Positions 1 to 6,507 of a DNA stretch of 10,898 nt are shown here, one piece after another. Within the stretch, counting starts at the first letter, position 1, and each line of letters opens with the position of its first letter. Source of the stretch: Chloroflexota bacterium (GTDB lineage Bacteria > Chloroflexota > Limnocylindria > Limnocylindrales > CSP1-4); contig JACQEF010000245.1 in the NCBI GenBank assembly GCA_016200745.1, positions 1 to 10,898 of the forward strand. Reading direction: 5' to 3'. The position numbers and the translations under genes are program-made. The notes below the pieces were generated by a model that was not told where the DNA came from, made no database searches, and worked only from the letters and a program-made list of their open reading frames with translations.

Positions 1-1
1 C

Positions 2-397
2 GACAACATGTGCATGCAGCTCGTGCAGAAGCCCGAGCTCTACGACGTCCTGGTGCTGCCAAACCTGTACGGCGACATCATCAGCGACCTGTGCGCCGGG
101 CTGGTCGGCGGCCTGGGCGTGGCGCCGGGCGCGAACATCGGGACCGACGCGGCCGTGTTCGAGCCGGTTCACGGGTCGGCCCCCAAGTACGCCGGCCTGG
201 ACAAGGCCAACCCGACGGCCCTGATCCTGTCTGCCGCCCTGATGCTCCGCCACCTCGGCCATCCTGAGCAGGCGACCCGGGTCGAGACTGCCGTCCGCGA
301 CGTGATCGCCGAGGGCCGGACCGTCACCTACGACATGGGCGGCACGACCGGCACGGCCGGGTTCGCCGACGCAGTCATCGCGAGGCTCGGCGCCTGA
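2..397 (+). CDS. icd: Isocitrate dehydrogenase, C-terminal part (5' end outside window)
   Basis: Isocitrate dehydrogenase oxidatively decarboxylates isocitrate to 2-oxoglutarate in the TCA cycle. Only the last 131 residues are present; the open frame runs off the left edge. The family is the isocitrate/isopropylmalate dehydrogenase beta-decarboxylating group: LPNLYGDIISDL carries the metal-binding aspartates, and VFEPVHGSAPKYAG and ANPTALILSAALMLRHLG form the cofactor-binding end. The Lys-Tyr after HGSAP, and a Tyr in TVTYD, match the positions that hold the NADP 2'-phosphate in E. coli Icd (K344, Y345, Y391), whereas NAD-type relatives and isopropylmalate dehydrogenases usually have Asp-Ile there. 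The E. coli Arg395 position is not kept. Its place directly before sdhC, with the stop overlapping the sdhC start by one base, favours Icd over LeuB. LeuB or homoisocitrate dehydrogenase is a less likely alternative. Confidence 0.88.
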   Translation, partial: DNMCMQLVQKPELYDVLVLPNLYGDIISDLCAGLVGGLGVAPGANIGTDAAVFEPVHGSAPKYAGLDKANPTALILSAALMLRHLGHPEQATRVETAVRDVIAEGRTVTYDMGGTTGTAGFADAVIARLGA

Positions 398-759
398 TGC
401 TGCTTCGCTACCGCGGCGGAATCGGGATGCTCGCCTGGGCGTTCCACCGGATCTCGGGCGTCGCGATCTGGGCGTTCGTGCTGCTGCACGTCATCGACAT
501 CTACCTCGTCGGGGGCAACCCGAAGGCCTACGACGAGCTGCTGGCGATCTACGCGAGCCCGATCGGGCGCGTGCTCGAGGCGCTGCTGGGGGCGGCGCTC
601 CTGTACCACGCCCTCAACGGGCTGCGGATCATCGTCATGGACTTCTGGCCGGCGCTGACCCGCTACCACCGCCAGATGTGGCTGACCAACTGGGTGATCT
701 TCGCGGTCCTGGGCGCGATCGTCTCGTACTTCATCTTCAAGCCACTGTGGGGCGGTTGA
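397..759 (+). CDS. sdhC: Succinate dehydrogenase cytochrome b556 subunit (membrane anchor C)
   Basis: This is one of the two membrane anchors of complex II, passing electrons from succinate to the quinone pool. The 120-residue protein has the family signature HRISG at 17-21 just before the first membrane helix (about 22-38). A second helix (about 58-80) contains LYHALNGLR, whose His71 aligns with the axial heme b ligand His84 of E. coli SdhC. A third helix lies at about 96-114. Arg18 aligns with the quinone-site Arg31 of E. coli. His31 in the first helix is an additional possible heme ligand. The start ATG shares one base with the icd stop (TGATG) and there is no separate ribosome-binding site, so translation is probably coupled. 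Length is normal for the family. Confidence 0.93.
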   Translation: MLLRYRGGIGMLAWAFHRISGVAIWAFVLLHVIDIYLVGGNPKAYDELLAIYASPIGRVLEALLGAALLYHALNGLRIIVMDFWPALTRYHRQMWLTNWVIFAVLGAIVSYFIFKPLWGG

Positions 760-760
760 G

Positions 761-1153
761 ATGAGCCGATCGGCATACCGGCGGGCCAAGCCGCAGGGTG
801 GCGGGTTCGAGCTGGCGGTCTGGTACCTGATGCGCCTGACCGGCGTCGCGCTGTTCGTCCTGGCGCTGACCCACTACCTGATCCTGCACGTGCTGTACGA
901 CCCGGCGCTCCAGGACGCCGACTGGATCACCACGGTCCGCTGGAGCAGCCTGTTCTGGCGGGCGTTCGACTGGACCCTGCTGATGATGGTCCTGTTCCAC
1001 GCGTTCATGGGCGTTCGGACCGTGATCGGCGACTACGCCCACGGCGGTCTCCGAACGGCCCTGACGATGGCCCTCTACCTGATGGCGATCGGGTTGTTCG
1101 TGATGGGCACGGTCGTCGTGCTGACCCTCCCCAAAGTCGTCCCGGCGGGCTGA
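761..1153 (+). CDS. sdhD: Succinate dehydrogenase membrane anchor subunit D
   Basis: This is the second complex II membrane anchor, pairing with SdhC to hold heme b and the quinone pocket. The 130-residue protein has a basic N-terminus (about 1-18) and three predicted helices at about 20-45, 70-90 and 98-122. The second helix contains LFHAFMGVRTVIGDY. His80 and the Asp91-Tyr92 pair keep the spacing of E. coli SdhD His71 and Asp82-Tyr83, the tyrosine being a quinone ligand. Further histidines (His38, His43) sit in the first helix, so together with SdhC there may be enough ligands for two hemes, but this cannot be settled from sequence alone. It begins one base after the sdhC stop and ends five bases before sdhA, consistent with a coupled sdhCDAB operon. 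Confidence 0.9.
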   Translation: MSRSAYRRAKPQGGGFELAVWYLMRLTGVALFVLALTHYLILHVLYDPALQDADWITTVRWSSLFWRAFDWTLLMMVLFHAFMGVRTVIGDYAHGGLRTALTMALYLMAIGLFVMGTVVVLTLPKVVPAG

Positions 1154-1158
1154 CCGGC

Positions 1159-2904
<1,746 letters not shown>

Positions 2905-2920
2905 GCCAGGCTGGACGAGC

Positions 2921-3625
2921 ATGCAGGTCGACCTCCGAATCCTCCGCTTCGACCCCGAGCGGGACGAGCGTCCGCACTGGGAGTCGTACTCGGTCGAGGC
3001 CGACCCGAAGCTCGATCGCGTGCTGGACCTGCTGCATCGCGTCAAGTGGGAGCAGGACGGCACGCTGACCTTCCGGCGATCCTGTGCCCACGGCGTGTGC
3101 GGCTCCGACGCGATGCTCATCAACGGCCGCAACCGGCTGGCCTGCAAGCTCCGGGTGGAGCAGCTCGGGACTCGCCGGATCACGGTCGCGCCCTTGCCCG
3201 GGCTGCCGGTGGTCAAGGACCTCGTCGTCGACATGGACGGGTTCTTCGACAAGCTGCGCAGCGTCCAGCCGTTCCTGATCAACGAAGGCCCGCCGCCGGA
3301 GCGCGAGCGGCTCCAGTCGCCGGCCGACCGCGCGGTCTACGACGACACGACGAAGTGCATCCTGTGCGCGGCCTGCACGACGTCGTGCCCATCGTTCTGG
3401 GCGCAGCCGTCGTATGTCGGGCCGGCGGCCATCGTGGCGGCCCACCGGTTCATCTTCGACACGCGCGACCAGGGTGGTGACGAGCGGCTCGAGATCCTGG
3501 CCGACAAGGACGGGGTCTGGCGCTGCCGGACGATCTTCAACTGCACGGACGCCTGTCCGCGCGGGATCAGGATCACCCAGGCCATTCTCGAGGTCAGCGC
3601 GGCGATCGTGGAGCGAGGGGTCTGA
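2921..3625 (+). CDS. sdhB: Succinate dehydrogenase iron-sulfur subunit
   Basis: SdhB relays electrons from FAD through three iron-sulfur clusters to quinone. The 234-residue protein has all three cluster motifs. The N-terminal plant-type [2Fe-2S] ligands are Cys55, Cys60 and Cys75 with Asp63 as in E. coli. The first C-terminal set, CILCAACTTSC, gives Cys146, Cys149, Cys152 and Cys156, and a second set gives Cys202, Cys208 and Cys212. By family pattern Cys146/149/152/212 hold [4Fe-4S] and Cys156/202/208 hold [3Fe-4S]. Two E. coli quinone-pocket residues differ: the second Trp after CPSFW is Ala161, and the His after Cys202 is Arg203. The gene starts 16 bases after sdhA. Its TGA stop overlaps the CTG start proposed for the next gene. 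Confidence 0.96.
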   Translation: MQVDLRILRFDPERDERPHWESYSVEADPKLDRVLDLLHRVKWEQDGTLTFRRSCAHGVCGSDAMLINGRNRLACKLRVEQLGTRRITVAPLPGLPVVKDLVVDMDGFFDKLRSVQPFLINEGPPPERERLQSPADRAVYDDTTKCILCAACTTSCPSFWAQPSYVGPAAIVAAHRFIFDTRDQGGDERLEILADKDGVWRCRTIFNCTDACPRGIRITQAILEVSAAIVERGV

Positions 3626-4149
3626 GCGAGCCGCTCTTTCCAGAGCTCGAGGTCGTCCCCGCCACGCGCGAGCGCGGACCCGGGTTCCTGATCCGGACCG
3701 ACGGCGCCGCCCGAGGCAATCCCGGCCCGGCCTCGCTCGGCGCGGCCCTGTTCGACCTGCGGCGGTCCGACGCCCGCGACCCCCGGGCGACCCCCGACGC
3801 CTCGATCTCGGAGTACCTGGGGATCCAGACCAACAACGTGGCCGAGTACACCGGGACCATGCGCGCGCTGGCCCTGGCGCGGGAGCTCGGCGCTCGCGAG
3901 GTCGAGCTGCTCCTGGATTCGAAGCTGATCGTCGAGCAGCTCACCGGTCGCTGGCGGGTGAAGGACGTCAAGCTGATCCCGCTCTGGACGGCCTGCCGCC
4001 GGACGCTCGCGGGCTTCGACCGGTGGAGCGCCGGCCACGTGCCGCGCGCCCAGAATTCGGTCGCGGATTCGCTGGCGAACCAGGCCATCGACCGGGTGTC
4101 GGCTGGGGGGCCGGCCGTGGTGGTGACGCGGCCGGCGATCCGTGGCTGA
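3622..4149 (+). CDS. RNase HI family protein, CTG start overlapping sdhB stop
   Basis: This is an RNase H-fold endonuclease expected to cut the RNA strand of RNA-DNA hybrids. Read from CTG at 3622 it has 175 residues and the complete DEDD metal site: Asp27 in TDGAARGNPGPA, Glu75 in NNVAEYTG, Asp99 in LLLDSKLIVEQL and Asp149 in VADSLANQA. Between the stop at 3478-3480 and codon 3838 the frame has no ATG, GTG or TTG, and the GTG at 3838 lies beyond the first catalytic Asp, so starting there would give a dead fragment. CTG 3622 has GGAG at 3610-3613 eight bases upstream and overlaps the sdhB TGA as CTGA, a coupled arrangement. A second CTG at 3688 is a less likely start. It most resembles the single-domain bacterial RNase HI group related to the N-terminus of mycobacterial Rv2228c. 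Confidence 0.87.
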   Translation: MSEPLFPELEVVPATRERGPGFLIRTDGAARGNPGPASLGAALFDLRRSDARDPRATPDASISEYLGIQTNNVAEYTGTMRALALARELGAREVELLLDSKLIVEQLTGRWRVKDVKLIPLWTACRRTLAGFDRWSAGHVPRAQNSVADSLANQAIDRVSAGGPAVVVTRPAIRG

Positions 4150-4208
4150 CGCGGGCCCTCGCCGTGGCCGTGGCGGGTCGGCCCAACTGGGCGTTGGGAC
4201 ACGTCGGC

Positions 4209-4214
4209 TAGACT
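4209..4214 (+). promoter_or_regulatory. Probable -10 box of the rnpB promoter
   Basis: TAGACT resembles the sigma70 -10 consensus TATAAT and ends six bases before G4221, the base where the outer P1 helix of the RNase P RNA begins. The position therefore predicts the RNA 5' end well. I see no convincing -35 hexamer at 16-18 bases upstream. The same hexamer, as CTAGACT, precedes the LysM gene. Confidence 0.55.
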
Positions 4215-4220
4215 GGGATC

Positions 4221-4590
4221 GTCAACGGGGCGGTCGGATGGTCGCGCGCCGGCGAGGGAGACCTCGGCGGCGTGAGGAAAGTCCGAGCTCCTCAGCGCAG
4301 GGTGGCGGGTAACGCCCGCCCGCCGCAAGGCGAGGACCAGTGCCACAGTGACGATGCCGGCCGACGGCACAGCCGCCGGCCGGAGTGAAACGGGCAAACT
4401 CCACCCGGAGCAAGGCCAAATAGGAGGGCGCAACCCGCGAGCGGCCAACCGCCGGCTGGGGAGAGGCGCGCTGCCCAGCCCTCGGGTCGGCCGCAAGAGC
4501 CGTCGGGTGACCGGCGGCCACAGATGGATGACCATCCCTGCCGGTGCGAGCCGGTGGGACAGAACTCGGCTTACAGACCGCCCCGCTGAC
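4221..4590 (+). ncRNA. rnpB: RNase P RNA, bacterial class A
   Basis: This is the catalytic RNA of ribonuclease P, which removes 5' leaders from tRNA precursors. The ends are fixed by a P1 helix: 4226-4235 pairs perfectly with 4576-4585 (10 bp), and 4221-4224 pairs with 4587-4590 beyond one mismatch. The universal core is intact. GAGGAAAGTCCGAGCTC at 4274-4290 is the 5' strand of P4 and its flank, and ACAGAACTCGGCTTACAG at 4559-4576 is the 3' strand. Between them lie the conserved ACAGTGACGATGCC, GTGAAACGGGCAAACTCC, GAGCAAGGCCAAATAGG and AGATGGATGACCA blocks in the expected order. A stem at 4454-4460/4474-4480 occupies the P15 neighbourhood; its loop shows no obvious GGU for pairing with the tRNA CCA end. 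At about 370 bases it has normal length. It is probably transcribed alone from the TAGACT box. Confidence 0.96.
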
Positions 4591-4593
4591 ATT

Positions 4594-4715
4594 CGACGGC
4601 TCGCTGGGCGGGCCATGCGCGCGTTGTCGGCTCCGGGCGTTCGCTCACGCACTCCAGCGTGCGCTCGCTCGCGTCCTCGCCTCCGCCTTCGCCTGACCCG
4701 CCGAGCCAGCCGTCG
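4594..4715 (+). repeat. 122-base imperfect inverted repeat, possible repeat element or terminator
   Basis: The 22-base arms at 4594-4615 and 4694-4715 are inverted copies with 19 of 22 positions matching; mismatches are at arm positions 9, 13 and 20. The 78-base interior holds a second small hairpin (4643-4650 with 4657-4664, one mismatch, loop ACTCCA) and a pyrimidine-rich stretch. It begins four bases after the rnpB 3' end and lies entirely between converging rnpB and the minus-strand four-cysteine gene. It could be a dispersed REP/MITE-like element, a two-way transcription terminator, or both. No T-tract follows either arm. No protein-coding frame in the 4591-4777 gap looks real. Confidence 0.6.
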
Positions 4716-4777
4716 GGTTGCGGCAGACCGGCCGAGTCGGCCGCCGAGCTCCGTCGCTGCTGCGCAGCCGGCCTGGT

Positions 4778-5020
4778 TCAGTCCTCGTCGGGGCGGAAGA
4801 TGTGGGGGGCCGTGCAGGCGTTGCAGATCGGGGAGGCCGCGTCGAGGTCGCCGAGGGGGATCGGGACTTTCCGATCCGGGTAGAGGCACTCCACGTCGTA
4901 GACCCGCTCGTTGTCGACCTTGACGTTGATCAGGCGACGAAACGTGCAGCGCTTGATCCGGTGGGGCGCCAGGTGAAAGGCGTCGGGCTGCTGCGGGATG
5001 ACCGGGAGTGGCAGGGCCAT
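4778..5020 (-). CDS. Conserved-looking 80-residue four-cysteine protein, probable zinc binder
   Basis: I do not recognise this family. The only gene here on the minus strand, it encodes 80 residues with four cysteines: Cys25 (KRCTFRR), Cys45 (VECLYPDR), and Cys66-Cys69 in PICNACTAPHIF. Two single cysteines followed by a CxxC pair suggest a zinc ribbon or knuckle. The protein is soluble, starts with a proline-rich segment (about 4-12), has a likely beta-strand middle (RLINVKVDNERVYDVECLY) and ends in acidic RPDED. ATG at 5020 is the only sensible start, without a clear Shine-Dalgarno sequence. It faces rnpB tail to tail and the LysM gene head to head. Reality is supported by protein-like composition against a GC-rich background and by a clean gap in the other strand's genes. 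A role in nucleic-acid binding would be a guess. Confidence 0.72.
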   Translation of the reverse strand: MALPLPVIPQQPDAFHLAPHRIKRCTFRRLINVKVDNERVYDVECLYPDRKVPIPLGDLDAASPICNACTAPHIFRPDED

Positions 5021-5080
5021 GAGCTGCGTGTCGTGCCTCGGCGACGGCGTTTGAGCGATCGGAACGATCGATGGGGCCGG

Positions 5081-5109
5081 AGCCTAGCATCGGCCGCAAG
5101 GCCACGGCA
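5081..5109 (-). promoter_or_regulatory. Possible promoter of the four-cysteine gene
   Basis: Read on the minus strand, TTGCCG, an 18-base spacer and TAGGCT lie about 60 bases ahead of the ATG at 5020. Both hexamers are moderate matches to sigma70 boxes. It would be divergent from, and very close to, the proposed + strand promoter of the LysM gene, so the two may compete. This is a weak prediction. Confidence 0.3.
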
Positions 5110-5124
5110 ACACACGAAAGGTAC

Positions 5125-5130
5125 TAGACT
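5125..5130 (+). promoter_or_regulatory. Probable -10 box of the LysM gene promoter
   Basis: CTAGACT here repeats exactly the heptamer found before rnpB. Transcription starting about seven bases downstream would leave a leader of some 25 bases that contains the strong ribosome-binding site AGGGAGG at 5152-5158, just before the GTG at 5163. No clear -35 box is visible. Confidence 0.45.
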
Positions 5131-5162
5131 CCGCGCCGTTCCACTCATGCCAGGGAGGGTGC

Positions 5163-5729
5163 GTGCCCGACGATTCGGCTGACGGCAAGGCTGGCCGGCC
5201 GGATTCGGTCGAGCCACGAAGCCGCTCCAACCGGACGGTGACGCCGGCGATCGCCGCCGCCCTCGTCGTTCTGGCCGCCTCCTTCGCGTTGTCGGTCGCC
5301 TTCGTGCTGGCCAACGGCGGGCTCGACCTGCCCACCGCGCAGCGATCCTCGAGCTCGGCCGGCGCGGTGGCCGGCGGTCACGTCGCAAGCCCGACTCCCG
5401 TGCCGACCGCGGTCGCGGAGGCGAGCGTGGCGCCACCGGGCGGCAGCTACGCGCCATCCCCGGCGACGACCACGCCGGCACCCACGCCCGAGGCGACGCC
5501 GGCGCTCGCCGTCACGCCCAAGCCGTCGTCGAACCGGTACGACCTGCTCACGGCGTGTCCGGACCAGGCCGGCTGCTGGGTCTATGTCGTCCGCGACGGC
5601 GACAACCTGTTCAGCATCGCGAGGTACTTCGGCGTGCCCCTCGCCGTGGTCGAGGAGCGCAACCCGTGGACGAGGACCACCCAGCTCGTCGCGGGCCAGA
5701 AGCTGCTCCTGCCGCCGCCGACCCGCTAG
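5163..5729 (+). CDS. Membrane-anchored LysM-domain protein
   Basis: This 188-residue protein probably binds cell wall glycans at the outer membrane face of the cell. The layout is clear: a charged N-terminus (1-26), one hydrophobic helix (about 28-50) with no signal-peptidase-like site, a Pro/Thr/Ala/Ser-rich linker (about 56-122) like a wall-spanning spacer, and one C-terminal LysM domain (about 139-185). The LysM part shows YVVRDGDNLFSIARYFGV, ERNPW and LVAGQKLLLP, the usual order of conserved positions. Cys132 and Cys138 just before the domain could form a disulfide. The GTG start is chosen because AGGGAGG lies four bases upstream; a nearby ATG at 5147 is out of frame. No catalytic domain is present, so it is a binding or scaffold protein rather than a hydrolase by itself. 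Confidence 0.88.
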   Translation: MPDDSADGKAGRPDSVEPRSRSNRTVTPAIAAALVVLAASFALSVAFVLANGGLDLPTAQRSSSSAGAVAGGHVASPTPVPTAVAEASVAPPGGSYAPSPATTTPAPTPEATPALAVTPKPSSNRYDLLTACPDQAGCWVYVVRDGDNLFSIARYFGVPLAVVEERNPWTRTTQLVAGQKLLLPPPTR

Positions 5730-5801
5730 CCATGCGCTCCGGGCCGGGCGGATCGCGCCCCGATCGCCACCGGCGGGCGAGCGACCCGGCCTGACCGCGC
5801 A

Positions 5802-5841
5802 CCGGGACCGGCGACCCGACCTCAGTGCCGCCGGTCCCCGG
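5802..5841 (+). terminator. GC-rich hairpin after the LysM gene, possible terminator
   Basis: Bases 5802-5813 pair with 5829-5841 to give a 12-bp stem with one bulged base and a 15-base loop. It lies about 70 bases after the LysM stop and before the mraZ promoter, where a transcript end is expected. It lacks a following T-run, so intrinsic termination is uncertain. The rest of the 5730-5885 stretch shows no supported gene. Confidence 0.4.
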
Positions 5842-5885
5842 GCGCCCGTCGAGCAACGACGGCCATCGCCTCCGCGAAATCGACC

Positions 5886-5913
5886 TTGACGGGGTCGAAT
5901 CGCGCGGTAGAAT
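5886..5913 (+). promoter_or_regulatory. Sigma70-type promoter of the dcw cluster
   Basis: TTGACG (5886-5891) and TAGAAT (5908-5913) are separated by 16 bases. Each matches the consensus at five of six positions, making this the best promoter in the window. Transcription would start near 5920, giving a leader of about 98 bases before mraZ. The MraZ-type repeats begin right at the expected start site. Confidence 0.75.
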
Positions 5914-5919
5914 GCAGTG

Positions 5920-5945
5920 AAGTGGCACAAAGTGGTGAGAAGTGG
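5920..5945 (+). promoter_or_regulatory. MraZ operator: three AAGTGG direct repeats at 10-base spacing
   Basis: AAGTGG occurs at 5920-5925, 5930-5935 and 5940-5945, exactly one helical turn apart, so all three face the same side of the DNA. MraZ is known to bind clustered direct repeats with a GTGG- or TGGG-like core at this period ahead of its own gene in several phyla. The repeats overlap the expected transcription start, so bound MraZ would block initiation or promoter escape. This would give negative feedback on the cluster. Confidence 0.82.
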
Positions 5946-6017
5946 GGAATCCCCGCGCCAGGGACCCACGCGATCGCTCCACCAATCCCGCCACCGGCAC
6001 AGGGGTAGACCCGACAG

Positions 6018-6446
6018 GTGTTCACCGGCGAGTACCGGCACACGGTGGACGGCAAGGGACGGCTCGCCGTGCCCGTCAAGTTCCGTGCACAGCTCGATCC
6101 CGGATCGATGGTCTCGGGCTGGCTCGACGACTGTCTGGCGATCCATCCCAAGGCCGGCTGGGATGCCCTGGCCGCGAAGGTCGCGGCGCTCCCGATCACC
6201 GACCCGCAATCCCGCCGCTTCCAGCGGTTCGTCTTCTCGCAGGCCGTGGAGGCCGAGATGGACCGCCAGGGGCGGCTGCTGCTCCCTGCCTTCCTGCGCG
6301 AGTCGATCGGTCTCGGCACCGATGCCGTGGTCGTCGGCTCGCGGGACCACGCGGAGATCTGGGCACCCGACCGGTGGGACGCCTACCGGCGGGCGCTCGA
6401 CGACCCGCAGGAGCTGGCCAAGGCCTTCGAAGGGCTGGGCATCTAG
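6018..6446 (+). CDS. mraZ: Transcriptional regulator MraZ
   Basis: MraZ is a DNA-binding regulator of the division and cell wall cluster with two tandem AbrB-like half domains, forming a ring-shaped oligomer in known relatives. The 142-residue protein shows both halves: FTGEYRHTVDGKGRLAVPVKFR at the start (Asp11 to Arg15 core) and MDRQGRLLLPAFLRE in the middle (Asp82 to Arg86 core), each with the DxxGR DNA-contact motif. GTG at 6018 is chosen because it gives the conserved N-terminus beginning (M)FTGEYRH. The upstream ribosome-binding site is weak (AGGGG at 6001-6005 is rather far away). It is the first gene of the cluster, 61 bases ahead of rsmH, and its likely operator lies upstream at 5920-5945. 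Confidence 0.95.
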   Translation: MFTGEYRHTVDGKGRLAVPVKFRAQLDPGSMVSGWLDDCLAIHPKAGWDALAAKVAALPITDPQSRRFQRFVFSQAVEAEMDRQGRLLLPAFLRESIGLGTDAVVVGSRDHAEIWAPDRWDAYRRALDDPQELAKAFEGLGI

Positions 6447-6498
6447 CTCCGACCACATGCGCTTCCAGGATCCGCTCGGGATCCGATTCGTCCGGGAT

Positions 6499-6504
6499 GG
6501 AGGA
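6499..6504 (+). promoter_or_regulatory. Ribosome-binding site that fixes the rsmH start
   Basis: GGAGGA ends three bases before ATG 6508. An in-frame ATG at 6457 has no such sequence ahead of it and would add 17 residues not typical of RsmH, so the downstream ATG is preferred. Confidence 0.75.
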
Positions 6505-6507
6505 ACG

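Noticed and set aside
3838..4149. GTG 3838 as the start of the RNase H gene
   Set aside because: It would remove the first catalytic Asp and the DGAARGNPG strand, which are plainly encoded in frame upstream.
4194..4199. TTGGGA as a -35 box for rnpB
   Set aside because: It lies only nine bases before TAGACT, too close for a normal sigma70 promoter.
4729..4743. Palindrome CGGCCGAGTCGGCCG as a terminator of the four-cysteine gene
   Set aside because: The stem is only six pairs with a three-base loop and no T-run; such palindromes are expected by chance in this base composition.
4348..4923. A 191-codon open frame over rnpB and the following gap
   Set aside because: It covers the conserved RNase P RNA and the inverted repeat, and its protein is Arg-rich without any motif.
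5944..5954. GGGGAATCCCC palindrome in the mraZ leader
   Set aside because: Four-pair stem with a three-base loop, too short to treat as an operator or attenuator by itself.
5145..6458. A 437-codon minus-strand open frame opposite the LysM gene, the mraZ promoter and mraZ
   Set aside because: No recognisable motif, and it would cover the promoter, operator and two supported genes.
5917..6507. Upstream extension of the rsmH frame from a GTG at 5917
   Set aside because: It would overlap all of mraZ, begins inside the MraZ repeats, and the extra residues do not resemble RsmH. ATG 6508 has a strong ribosome-binding site.
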